From Hamadaea tsunoensis DSM 44101 (lineage in GTDB: Bacteria > Actinomycetota > Actinomycetes > Mycobacteriales > Micromonosporaceae), in contig NZ_AUAX01000007.1 of assembly GCF_000428945.1 (NCBI RefSeq), positions 1 through 64,000 of the forward strand: DNA of 64,000 bases, read 5' to 3'. The notes beneath the pieces were generated by a model. The model saw only the letters and a list, made by a program, of their open reading frames with translations. It had not been told where the DNA came from and did not search any database. Below, piece by piece: positions 50,598 through 58,967 of the stretch. A program made the translations under genes and the position numbers. Numbering within the stretch: position 1 is the first letter of the stretch; each line of letters opens with the position of its first letter.

Positions 50598-51658
50598 CGA
50601 CCGTGGCCACGATCCGGACCGCCGTCGTCGGCCTCGGCTGGGCGGGGCGCGCCATCTGGCTGCCCCGCCTGCTGGGGCACCCGCGCTACCAGGTCGTCGC
50701 GGCGGTCGAACCCCATTCCGGTGTACGCGAAGCCGCCGCGGCCGAGTTCCCCGGCGTACCGGTGGTGTCGTCGGTGGACGAGTTGCCGCCGGTCGACCTG
50801 GCGATCGTCGCCGTGCCCAACCACCTCCACGCGACCGTAGCGTGTGGACTGCTGGCCCGGGGCCTGGCGGTGTTCGTCGAGAAGCCGGTCTGCCTCACCT
50901 CCGCCGAGGCGGACCGGCTGGCGGCGGCCGAGCGGGGCGGGGGAGTGCTGCTCGCGGGCAGCGCGGCCCGGTACCGCGGCGACGTCGGCGCCCTGTACGC
51001 CCTCGCCGCCACCCTCGGCCCGCTGCGCCACCTCGAAGCCGAATGGGTACGCGCGCAGGGCGTACCGGGGGCGGGCGGGTGGTTCACCGATCGCAGCCGG
51101 TCCGGCGGGGGCGCGCTGGTCGATCTCGGCTGGCACCTGCTGGACACGGTCGGGCCGCTGCTCGGCCCGGCCGTCATCGAGCAGGCCGCCGCGTCGTTCT
51201 CCGGTGACTTCATCGCCGCCAAGTCGGCCGAGGCGGGCTGGCGCGGTGACGCGGCCGCGAACGGGACGATCGACGTGGAGGACACGGCCCGCGGGTTCCT
51301 CGTCACCGACACCGGCGTCTCGGTCGCGCTGCGGGCCAGTTGGGCGTCGCACGAGACCTACGACTCGACCCGGATCAGGGTCAGCGGCGGCGCCGGGGAA
51401 GCCCTCCTGACCTGCACGTTCGGTTTCAGTCCGAACCGGGCCGGCGGCTCTGCCCTGACCGTCACCCGGCACGGCCGGACCGAACCCGTCGAGCTGCCGG
51501 CCGACGCGGTCGGCGCCGAGTACGACCGCCAGCTCGACGACATCCCCGTCCTGCTGGCCGACCCGGCGATCCGGGGCCGGGCCGTCGAGCAGGCGGCCGC
51601 CACGATCGCGCTCATCGAGCGGCTGTACGCGTCGGCGCGTACGCCCCAGCCGGCTTGA
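50594..51658 (+). CDS. rifL: Gfo/Idh/MocA-family oxidoreductase, RifL-like
   Basis: 354 aa, ATGA overlap with the upstream gene. The Rossmann loop is VVGLGWAGRAIWLPRLL and the family motif EKPVCLT is present; the C-terminal half is an alpha/beta substrate domain (GGALVDLGWHLLDTVGPL). RifL is proposed to oxidise UDP-glucose at C3 for transamination by RifK. Order K-L-M here matches that of rifamycin-type AHBA cassettes. Confidence 0.8.
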   Translation: MTTVATIRTAVVGLGWAGRAIWLPRLLGHPRYQVVAAVEPHSGVREAAAAEFPGVPVVSSVDELPPVDLAIVAVPNHLHATVACGLLARGLAVFVEKPVCLTSAEADRLAAAERGGGVLLAGSAARYRGDVGALYALAATLGPLRHLEAEWVRAQGVPGAGGWFTDRSRSGGGALVDLGWHLLDTVGPLLGPAVIEQAAASFSGDFIAAKSAEAGWRGDAAANGTIDVEDTARGFLVTDTGVSVALRASWASHETYDSTRIRVSGGAGEALLTCTFGFSPNRAGGSALTVTRHGRTEPVELPADAVGAEYDRQLDDIPVLLADPAIRGRAVEQAAATIALIERLYASARTPQPA

Positions 51659-51666
51659 CCGTCCGA

Positions 51667-51731
51667 ACAGGACTCTTCGCCAGGACTCTTCTCCAGGACT
51701 CTTCTCCAGGGCTCATCTGTAGGACCCGTCT
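51667..51731. repeat. 13-bp tandem repeat, five units
   Basis: Units are ACAGGACTCTTCG, CCAGGACTCTTCT (twice), CCAGGGCTCATCT and GTAGGACCCGTCT, decaying toward the 3' end. They fill most of the 104-bp gap between the rifL-like and rifM-like genes. Role unknown. Confidence 0.8.
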
Positions 51732-51762
51732 GAACGCGCCCCACCGAAGGAAAGGCGTCAGC

Positions 51763-52434
51763 ATGTACACCAGCGTTCTGCGCGTACACCCCCGCGCGGT
51801 CGTGTTCGACCTCGACGGCGTGCTCGTCGACAGCCTCGAGGTCATGCGTGAGGCTTTCGGCATCGCGTACCGCGAGGTCGTCGGCGACGGCCCGATCCCG
51901 TTCGAGGAGTACTGCCGTCACCTCGGCCGGTACTTCCCGGACATCATGAAGATCATGGGTCTCCCGCAGGCCATGCAGTCCCCGTTCGTCCGGGAGAGCT
52001 ACCGGCTCGCCCACCAGGTCCCGCTCTACGACGGTGTCCGTGAACTCCTCGACGAGCTGCGCGCACGCGGCCTCAAGCTGGCCGTCGCCACCGGCAAGAG
52101 CGGGGCGCGGGCCCGGGCGCTGCTGACCCAGCTCGGCGTGATCGACCAGTTCGAACACGTGATCGGCTCCGACGAGGTGGCCCGGGCCAAGCCGGCGCCG
52201 GACATCGTCGTCGAGGCGCTGCGCCGGCTGGACATCGCCCCGCGCAACGCCGTCATGGTCGGCGACGCGGTCACCGACCTCGCGAGCGCCCGGGCGGCCT
52301 CGGTCACGGCGATCGCGGCCGTGTGGGGCTCGACGACCGAGGAGGAACTGCGCGCGGCCCGCCCCGACCATGTTCTGGGCAAGCCGCTCGATCTGCTGGA
52401 GCTGTGCCCGCCGGTGGGCGTACCGGCGGCCTGA
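51763..52434 (+). CDS. rifM: HAD-superfamily phosphatase, RifM-like
   Basis: 223 aa. HAD motif I is VFDLDGVLVDS, motif II VATGKSG, motif III ARAKPAPD and motif IV GDAVTDL, with a small helical cap, as in beta-phosphoglucomutase/CbbY-like enzymes. In the rifamycin pathway RifM is thought to release kanosamine from its UDP form. The RBS is GAAGGAAAGG. It is separated from rifL by tandem repeats, so it may have its own signal. Confidence 0.8.
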   Translation: MYTSVLRVHPRAVVFDLDGVLVDSLEVMREAFGIAYREVVGDGPIPFEEYCRHLGRYFPDIMKIMGLPQAMQSPFVRESYRLAHQVPLYDGVRELLDELRARGLKLAVATGKSGARARALLTQLGVIDQFEHVIGSDEVARAKPAPDIVVEALRRLDIAPRNAVMVGDAVTDLASARAASVTAIAAVWGSTTEEELRAARPDHVLGKPLDLLELCPPVGVPAA

Positions 52435-52442
52435 CGCGAACC

Positions 52443-52491
52443 TGCCCCTTCCCCGGCCCGGGCTGCCTAAGCTGGGCGGGGGAAGGGGGCA
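52443..52491. terminator. imperfect hairpin after the rifM-like gene
   Basis: TGCCCCTTCCCC pairs with GGGGAAGGGGGCA with a one-base bulge; the loop is about 25 nt and itself GC-rich. Its right arm also forms the RBS of the alcohol dehydrogenase gene, so it could control translation of that gene instead of transcription. Confidence 0.45.
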
Positions 52492-52497
52492 TATCCG

Positions 52498-53532
52498 ATG
52501 AAGGCCGTCCAATATCTGCGTACCGGTCAGCCCGTCGAGGTCCGGGAGGTGCCGACGCCGGAGCCCGGTCCGGGCCAGGTCCTGCTGAAGGTGACCGCCG
52601 CCGGACTGTGCCACTCCGACATCGCGGTCATGGCCATGACCGACGAGCAGCGCGGCTTCGACCTGCCGCTGACCCTCGGCCACGAGGGGGCGGGCGTCGT
52701 GCACAAGCTCGGCGCGGGCGTCACCGACGTCGCCGAGGGCGACTCCGTCATCGTCTACGGCCCGTGGGGCTGCGGCCTGTGCCGCCAGTGCGCCGAGGGC
52801 CGCGAGAACTACTGCCTCAACGCGGCCGCCCGCGGAATCCGGCCGCCCGGCCTCGGCGCGCCCGGCGCGCTGGCCGAGTACATGATCGTCGACGACGTGC
52901 GGCACCTCGTCCCGATCGGCGACCTCGATCCGGTCGCGACGGTCCCGCTCACCGACGCGGGCCTGACGCCCTACCACGCGATCGGCATGTCGCTGCCCAA
53001 GCTGCGCCCCGGCAGCACGACCGTGGTCATCGGCGCCGGCGGCCTCGGCCACGTCGGCATCCAGCTGCTGCGGGCCCTGACCGCGACCCGCATCATCGCC
53101 CTCGACCTCAACGACGACAAGCTCAAGCTCGCCGAGGAGGTCGGCGCGCACGACACCATGGTCTCCGACGACCAGGCGGCGGCGAAGATCCGCGACCTCA
53201 CGAACGGCGTCGGCGCAGACGTGGTGCTTGACTTCGTCGGCGCCCAGGCCACCGTGACCCTCGCCGGCGCGGCCGCCGCCGTCAACAGCGACATCACCAT
53301 CGTCGGCATCGCCGGCGGCGCCCTGCCCGTGGGCTTCGGCTCGCTGCCGTTCGAGTGCCGGGTCGCCTCCCCCTACTGGGGTACGCGCGGCGAACTGCTC
53401 GATCTCGTCGAGATGGCCAAGCTCGGCACGGTGTCGGTGGAGGTCGAGCGCTACGGCATCGACGACGCCCCGACCGCGTACGCGCGCCTGCACGACGGTC
53501 AGGTACGCGGCCGAGCCGTCGTCGTCCCCTGA
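52498..53532 (+). CDS. zinc-dependent alcohol dehydrogenase (MDR family)
   Basis: 344 aa. Catalytic zinc ligands are in GLCHSD and GHEGAG; the structural zinc lobe is present (CGLCRQCAEGRENYC). The cofactor loop is VIGAGGLGHVGIQLL followed by Asp-Leu-Asn (NAD preference). It resembles secondary-alcohol dehydrogenases of rhodococci. A link to the kanosamine/AHBA genes is possible from position (63 bp after rifM) but not required. Confidence 0.85.
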   Translation: MKAVQYLRTGQPVEVREVPTPEPGPGQVLLKVTAAGLCHSDIAVMAMTDEQRGFDLPLTLGHEGAGVVHKLGAGVTDVAEGDSVIVYGPWGCGLCRQCAEGRENYCLNAAARGIRPPGLGAPGALAEYMIVDDVRHLVPIGDLDPVATVPLTDAGLTPYHAIGMSLPKLRPGSTTVVIGAGGLGHVGIQLLRALTATRIIALDLNDDKLKLAEEVGAHDTMVSDDQAAAKIRDLTNGVGADVVLDFVGAQATVTLAGAAAAVNSDITIVGIAGGALPVGFGSLPFECRVASPYWGTRGELLDLVEMAKLGTVSVEVERYGIDDAPTAYARLHDGQVRGRAVVVP

Positions 53533-53536
53533 ACCG

Positions 53537-53574
53537 GTACGCCCCGCGGCGGCACGATGCTCCGCGGGGCGTAC
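53537..53574. terminator. bidirectional hairpin terminator, 13-bp perfect stem
   Basis: GTACGCCCCGCGG (53537-53549) is the exact inverted copy of 53562-53574, with a 12-nt loop. It lies between the convergent dehydrogenase and secreted-protein genes. Confidence 0.8.
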
Positions 53575-53577
53575 TCC

Positions 53578-54045
53578 TCAGTGGTGGATGATCAGATCTG
53601 TGGAGCGGACCGCGAGCGTGCCGAGGCCGTTGGTGATGGTGACGGTGGCCCGCAGCTGATTCGCGGTGCAGGTGGCCGACGTGGTGAAGGTTTCCGCGCT
53701 GATCGCGCTGCCGAAGCTGCCGAAGCTCAGCGGGTCCACGAAGGGGTCGATCGTCGCGCAGCCGGTGGGCACGGTGGAGCTGGACGGGTCGCTGACGAAC
53801 TTCGCCGTCCACGTCGCGAAGGCGTGCAGCGGCGGCGCGGCGCAGTTCCAGGCGCGCATCACGACGGTGGAGGGCTTGCCGGCGGAGACGTCGGCCGGGA
53901 AGAAGCCGATGTCGCTGATGACGACCAGAGCGGCGCGGGCGTTGCAGGGGTTCGGACTGTCGCCGGGCGCGTCGGCGAGGGCGGGGGCCGCCGGCGCGAT
54001 GGCGACCGCGGCGGCGAGAAGGAGTGCGGTGAGGAGTCGGGTCAT
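53578..54045 (-). CDS. secreted hypothetical protein
   Basis: 155 aa from the ATG at 54045, with a signal peptide ending PAAPALA. The mature protein has four Cys (NPCNARAAL, WNCAAP, TGCATID, ATCTAN), probably in two disulfides, and alternating beta-type sequence. No family is recognised. Confidence 0.6.
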   Translation of the reverse strand: MTRLLTALLLAAAVAIAPAAPALADAPGDSPNPCNARAALVVISDIGFFPADVSAGKPSTVVMRAWNCAAPPLHAFATWTAKFVSDPSSSTVPTGCATIDPFVDPLSFGSFGSAISAETFTTSATCTANQLRATVTITNGLGTLAVRSTDLIIHH

Positions 54046-54158
54046 GCTCTCCATCGTCAGCAATGGATGGCTTCCGGGACAGTCCGCCCGCGCGGATTGA
54101 GACGGGCGTGAGACTGGGGGTCAGCGCGGGAGCGGGTGAGGGCTTAAGATCCGCGATC

Positions 54159-54869
54159 GTGCAGTTCGTGACGACCGTCTTCCTGCCCGCCTCGCCGCCG
54201 GAGCAGGCGCCGGCCGCCCTCACCGCGGCCCTCGCCCCGTTCGACGCGAACGACTACCAGCGTGAGCCGTACGATCCGCGGGCGACCTGGGACCGCTGGA
54301 ACCTGGTCCCGGCCGGCGCCCTGCCCCTGAGGCCGGCGCACGCCGAGGGTGCCGGTGCGGTCTTCCTGCAGCCGGAGGACGGCGACCCGGTCCCGGTCAT
54401 CGCCCCGCTGGCCGCGGTCGACTTCGACGCCATGCGCGCGGAGGCGAGGCAGTACGCGGCGGGCACCTGGGACGCCTGGGCGGAGGTGTCCCGGGCCCAT
54501 CCCGGCGCGCTGCCCCGGGCACATTTCGACCGGCTGCACGCCGATTCCGGTGCGGCTCAGGGGGCGTACCTGCTCCAGCCCGCGGTCCAGACCGTCGCCC
54601 AGGCCGCCGCCACCCAGCGGCATCCCTACTTCTCCTTCAACCTCCTGCTGGCCGATCCCGTGACCCTGCTGGGCGGGGACCGCGAGGCGTACGTCGACCA
54701 GGCCGGCGACCAGGCGCTCGCGACGTACGCGTACGTGACGCTCGAAGGGGACTGGTGCACCGAGTACACCGCCGAGCGCGGCTGGGCCGCCCACGCCCGG
54801 GCGCTGGCCGCGTACCTCGACGCGGCGCCGCCGGACGCGCTGATCGCCCGGGTGCGCTGCCACGCCTGA
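54159..54869 (+). CDS. hypothetical cytosolic protein
   Basis: 236 aa from the GTG at 54159. The chain is acidic and rich in Trp and Tyr (YDPRATWDRWNLVPAGALPL; YLLQPAVQTVAQAAATQRHPYF; EGDWCTEYTAERGWAAHARAL). No signal peptide or membrane segment. I do not recognise a family. Confidence 0.55.
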   Translation: MQFVTTVFLPASPPEQAPAALTAALAPFDANDYQREPYDPRATWDRWNLVPAGALPLRPAHAEGAGAVFLQPEDGDPVPVIAPLAAVDFDAMRAEARQYAAGTWDAWAEVSRAHPGALPRAHFDRLHADSGAAQGAYLLQPAVQTVAQAAATQRHPYFSFNLLLADPVTLLGGDREAYVDQAGDQALATYAYVTLEGDWCTEYTAERGWAAHARALAAYLDAAPPDALIARVRCHA

Positions 54870-54968
54870 GGGCTTCCCGCTCTGGCCCCGCCGTGGACTG
54901 CCGTAATAGCTGTAAACGATCACCCGGGGTGGCTCGCTCGACGGGGTAGCTCGATCACGACGGGAAAA

Positions 54969-55036
54969 GCATGATCAAGCTCCCGGATCCTGCAGAAAAC
55001 GGGCCGATTCTGCAGCTCCAGGGAACTTGATCATGC
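54969..55036. repeat. second palindrome type, nested inverted repeats
   Basis: GCATGATCAAGCTCCC (54969-54984) pairs with 55021-55036 (one mismatch); inside it CTGCAGAA pairs with TTCTGCAG. Size and build resemble the dispersed 80-bp palindrome but the sequence differs; no second copy was found in the window. It is in the promoter-side gap of the following secreted-protein gene. Confidence 0.65.
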
Positions 55037-55248
55037 CCTGGAGATCCGCTACTACAGAATCCGGGCACTGGATCGAGGTCCGAACCTTCGCGCAAGATCA
55101 CCGCTCGCCGGGGCCGTGGCCCGGGCGGCGGGCTCACGCCTCGGGGTCGCCGGAATGGTTGTGGATTCCAGTGATGCATGCCAATTTATATATGGCGTTG
55201 TGTCACCGCCGTACCACCGTGCGGCGCTACACCCCTGAGGAGTCCGCC

Positions 55249-56376
55249 ATGCCACCCATCCGGAGCCCCTTCCTCGCACGTGCGGCCACCGTCACCGCGG
55301 CCGCTGCTGCCTCGGCACTGCTCGCCGTCGGTCTGTCGGCACCGCCTGCCGGTGCCGCCCCCGTGGTCCGCGATCAGGCCGCCGCACCCCGGGCGACCGT
55401 CGCCTCCACTCTCGACACCCTCGCGCGGCGGCTCGCGGACGGCCTGGCCGATCCGCGTACCCGGGCGGAGATCGGGCGCGCCGTCGCCACCGGTCCCGCT
55501 CCGCTGGCGAGCCTGGGCGATCCGGGCCTGCGGCAGGCGGCCGCGGGCGCCGACCAGGCCGTGCTCGCCGCGAAGGGCCTGCCCGCCTCGCTCGGCGCCG
55601 TCGTCCAGGTCCGGCTCGCCCTCCCGCAGATGCGGGCCGCGCTGTCGGCAGGTCAGGCGCCGCTCGTCGCCGCCGCGCCGAACGACGACAAGATCACCAC
55701 CATCCTCGCGTACGCGCCCGGCGGGCAGGTCGTGTGGCTGGACGCGAAGCAGGCCCCGGCGCGGCCCGTGCTGGTCGTCGAGGTGGACACCGCGAAGACC
55801 GTGCCGGCCGGCCTCGACATCGTCCGCCAGGCGGTCGCCGCCCACGAGTCCGCCGCGCGGCAGGCGGTCGCGTCGCTCGCCGACGGCGGTTACTGGGCCA
55901 CCAAGGTCAACGCCGTCCGCCTCTCCGACGACGAGGAGCCGTGGATCAAGGGTGCCGCCGAGATCTACAGCATCGTCGGCGGCTTCGGGCTGGACGGCCA
56001 CCCGAAGATCGACATCGTGCAGATGCCGTACCTCGACTACGACGGGACGACGTACTACCCGAACCAGCTGCTGGTGCACTTCTCTGCGTACAAGTACAAC
56101 CTCGCCGACGTCGTGATGATGGAGGACGACGGCGACACCAACTACCAGGCGCTCGCGCAGTCGATCGCGGCGATCCTGCTGACCATCACCGACCAGGGCG
56201 CGTACATCCCGCTGGTGAACGCGATCCTCTCGGCGATCCCGACCTCGTGGTGGACCGACGACCCGGACTACGTGGACTCCTGGTACACGCTGTCCACGAG
56301 CAGCAGCGGCCACCTCAACGGCGCGGCGGCCAACGGCTGGATGGAGGTCAGCCCGTACTGGGTGGCGCCGCTCTGA
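55249..56376 (+). CDS. secreted protein of unknown function
   Basis: 375 aa from the ATG at 55249, with a twin-Ala-rich signal peptide ending PPAGAA. The first third of the mature part is helical (LDTLARRLADGLADPRTRAEIG); the rest is mixed, with acidic, Tyr-rich segments (PYLDYDGTTYYPNQLLVHF, VVMMEDDGDTNYQALAQSIA). It could be a calcium-binding extracellular protein, but no family motif was found. Convergent with the VWA gene, 17 bp away. Confidence 0.6.
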   Translation: MPPIRSPFLARAATVTAAAAASALLAVGLSAPPAGAAPVVRDQAAAPRATVASTLDTLARRLADGLADPRTRAEIGRAVATGPAPLASLGDPGLRQAAAGADQAVLAAKGLPASLGAVVQVRLALPQMRAALSAGQAPLVAAAPNDDKITTILAYAPGGQVVWLDAKQAPARPVLVVEVDTAKTVPAGLDIVRQAVAAHESAARQAVASLADGGYWATKVNAVRLSDDEEPWIKGAAEIYSIVGGFGLDGHPKIDIVQMPYLDYDGTTYYPNQLLVHFSAYKYNLADVVMMEDDGDTNYQALAQSIAAILLTITDQGAYIPLVNAILSAIPTSWWTDDPDYVDSWYTLSTSSSGHLNGAAANGWMEVSPYWVAPL

Positions 56377-56393
56377 GCCTTCCGCGATGAACC

Positions 56394-57638
56394 TCACCCG
56401 ATGGACACCACGCGGGCCCAGGCCGGCGGCCGCGGCCGCTGCTCCTCCTCCTGCGTCTTGACCGGCCGGGGGAACAGTCCGATCACCGTCCGGAACGGCG
56501 GTGATGCCGGCGGCCACGGCGTGTAGCCGTCGGTGAGCACCACGACGACGTCCGGGCGCGGTGACATCCGCCGCGCCCGGTCCATCCCTTCTCGCAGGTC
56601 GGTGCCGCCGCCGCCGACGAGTTCGATGTCCTCCGCCCGGCACAGCGTGTACGCGAGGCCGGCCGCCGCGTCGCACGACATCACGCGTACGCAGTCCCGG
56701 CGGCCGCCGACGGCCCGCCCGATCGCGGCCACTTCGAGCAGGGCGCTACCGAGTTCGGCGTCGCTGACCGAGCCGGACGTGTCGATGATGACGCACACCT
56801 GCGGCGGCTTCCTGCGCAGGCTGGGCAGCACCACCTTGGGCAGGCCCGCCGAGCGCCGGGACGGCCGGCCGTAGCTGTAGTCGTCCGCGGACCCGGCGCA
56901 GGAGGCGGCGCGTACGGCCGCCCCGAGTAGGTCGCGCCACGGTTGCGGGGCGTGGAACGCCTGCTCCGCCCAGCGCTTCCACGACTCCGGCGCGCTGCCC
57001 GGCGCGGCGTTGATGCCCTGCGCGACCCGGAACCGGACGGCGTCACGCTCCTGTTCGGACAGTCCGTTCGCGCCGTCCGGGCCGAGGTCCCAGGGCCGGT
57101 CCACGCCGTCGGCCCCGCTGCCGCAGTCCAGCCAGGCCCAGTCGGCCGTCAGCCGGCCCAGCCGGAACTGCCGCAGGTAGTCCTCCATCAGCTCGTCGTC
57201 GCGCAACATCAGCCTCGACGGCAGCACGGCGCCGGCCGGCCGGGTCAGCCCTTCGCCGTAGACGTCGTCGTTGATCTCGCAGTCCGCGGCGATGTTCATC
57301 CGCAACCGGTCGGCCGGCGAATGCTGATCGTGCGCGGCCGCGTACCGGTCGCTGCGGGTGTGATGGTCGCGGAGCAGATGCGACACCTCGTGCACCCAGA
57401 CACCGGCCAACTCGTCCACCGGCGTACGCGCGACGAAAGCGGGCGAGACGTAGCAGCGCCAGTACCGGTCGACGCCCATCGTCGGCACGTCCGGCGCCTC
57501 GACGACATGCAGCGCGAACAGTGCCGTGGCGAGATACGGCCGGACGCGGGCGGCGTACAGGCGGGCGGTGTAGAGCTTGTCCCAATCGAGGGTGAGGGTG
57601 CGCGTGGGCGCTGCGTTGTCGACGGGTGCCGTGTTCAT
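56394..57638 (-). CDS. VWA-like protein with N-terminal HExxH metallopeptidase domain (DUF2201 type)
   Basis: 414 aa from the ATG at 57638 in an ATGA overlap with the MoxR gene. The N-terminal domain has VWVHEVSHLLRDHH, a zincin motif, and the C-terminal part a VWA-like domain with the metal-binding start VCVIIDTSGSVSD. Proteins of this type accompany MoxR AAA ATPases and probably act as their metal-dependent partner or assemble with them. Second of three minus-strand genes. Confidence 0.8.
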   Translation of the reverse strand: MNTAPVDNAAPTRTLTLDWDKLYTARLYAARVRPYLATALFALHVVEAPDVPTMGVDRYWRCYVSPAFVARTPVDELAGVWVHEVSHLLRDHHTRSDRYAAAHDQHSPADRLRMNIAADCEINDDVYGEGLTRPAGAVLPSRLMLRDDELMEDYLRQFRLGRLTADWAWLDCGSGADGVDRPWDLGPDGANGLSEQERDAVRFRVAQGINAAPGSAPESWKRWAEQAFHAPQPWRDLLGAAVRAASCAGSADDYSYGRPSRRSAGLPKVVLPSLRRKPPQVCVIIDTSGSVSDAELGSALLEVAAIGRAVGGRRDCVRVMSCDAAAGLAYTLCRAEDIELVGGGGTDLREGMDRARRMSPRPDVVVVLTDGYTPWPPASPPFRTVIGLFPRPVKTQEEEQRPRPPAWARVVSIG

Positions 57639-58864
57639 GGGCGCTGTGCCTCCGTGAGGGTGCGCTGGGCGTCGGCGAGGGCGACGGCGTCGGCGCGCTG
57701 GGACAGGGCGATCGCGCCGGCGAGCCGGTCGATGACGTCCGGGACCTCCCAGTCGTCGCGGCGCAGGGCCGCGAGACTGCTCGCGGGGACCACGACGACG
57801 TCGGGCGCGCCGCTGTCGAGCGCCCGCGCCAGCACGCTCCAGGCCGCGTCCCACCGCGACCGGTCGGGCCGGTTGCGCACGGCCGCCACCACGCCGTCCA
57901 GCACCACCTGGCGGAGATCACCCCGCTGCGGGAGTTCGGCGCCGGCGAGGACCGCCTCGGGATCCGGCAGGTCGAGCTGATCGAGGCTCGCCAGCAGCTC
58001 CAGGCCGGGGCCGTCGCCGACGGTGCCGCGCACGAGCAGCGACAGCACCTCGCGCGAGGTCCCGGCGGCCGTCGCGAACGCGATCAGCCGCAGCGTCATC
58101 TCCCAGCTGCGCGGCGACGGCCACGCGGTACCCCGCCGCGCCTCGCTCGCCGGCAGCTTGTGCACCAGCGCCGGCCGCGTGGTGAGCAGCCCGCAGACGG
58201 CCCTTCGCGCGTACGCGACGGCCTCCGGCAGCCGGGCCGCGTCCAGTTCCGGCAAGGCCGGCTTCGGCCAGATTCCGCCGAGACCGCGTACCACCACCTC
58301 GTGATCGTGTGTCCACTGCAGATGAACGAACCGGTTGGCGAGGGGCGGGCTGAGCTCCCAGCCGTCCGCCGCCGAGCTGCGGGGGTTGGCCGCCGCCACG
58401 ATGCGTACGCCGTCCGGCAACCGCAGCGCCCCGACCCGCCGCTCCAGCACCAGCCGCAGCAACGCGGCCTGGACGGCGGGCGGAGCCGTGGACAGCTCGT
58501 CGAGGAACAGCAGGCCGCGCCCGGCCCGGACCAGGCGTACGGCCCAGTCCGGCGGCGCCATCGGGACGCCCTGCACGGCCGGATCGTCGCCGACCACCGG
58601 CAGACCGGAGAAGTCGGAGGGCTCGTGCACGCTCGCGATGACCGTGGTGAGCGGCAGATCCAGCGTTTCGGCCAGGTGGGTGAGCGCGGCGGTCTTGCCG
58701 ATCCCCGGCTCGCCCCACAGCAGCACCGGCAGATCGGCGCTGACGGCCAGCGTCAAGGCCTCCAGCCGCACATCGGTACGCGGCTCGGAATCGGTCTGGC
58801 GCAACAGGTTCAGCAGATCGGCCGCGATGTCGAGCTGGGCGGCCGGAGGGAAGGAAGTCATCAT
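57635..58864 (-). CDS. MoxR-family AAA ATPase
   Basis: 409 aa. Walker A is LLWGEPGIGKTAALTHLA, Walker B LLFLDELSTAPPAVQAALL, sensor 1 AAANPRSSAADG, and an arginine-finger region PPLANRF. It is a chaperone-like ATPase that works with VWA proteins. The start overlaps no gene, and 103 bp separate it from the third gene of the set upstream. Confidence 0.85.
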   Translation of the reverse strand: MMTSFPPAAQLDIAADLLNLLRQTDSEPRTDVRLEALTLAVSADLPVLLWGEPGIGKTAALTHLAETLDLPLTTVIASVHEPSDFSGLPVVGDDPAVQGVPMAPPDWAVRLVRAGRGLLFLDELSTAPPAVQAALLRLVLERRVGALRLPDGVRIVAAANPRSSAADGWELSPPLANRFVHLQWTHDHEVVVRGLGGIWPKPALPELDAARLPEAVAYARRAVCGLLTTRPALVHKLPASEARRGTAWPSPRSWEMTLRLIAFATAAGTSREVLSLLVRGTVGDGPGLELLASLDQLDLPDPEAVLAGAELPQRGDLRQVVLDGVVAAVRNRPDRSRWDAAWSVLARALDSGAPDVVVVPASSLAALRRDDWEVPDVIDRLAGAIALSQRADAVALADAQRTLTEAQRP

Positions 58865-58967
58865 TCATCACCGTGACATTCGTGAGTGTCGGGAAAAGGG
58901 GCGCTGTACCACCCGGCCTCAGCGGCCGGTGGGAGCGGTAGCGGTGGGTGCTGTGCCGGGAAGAGGG

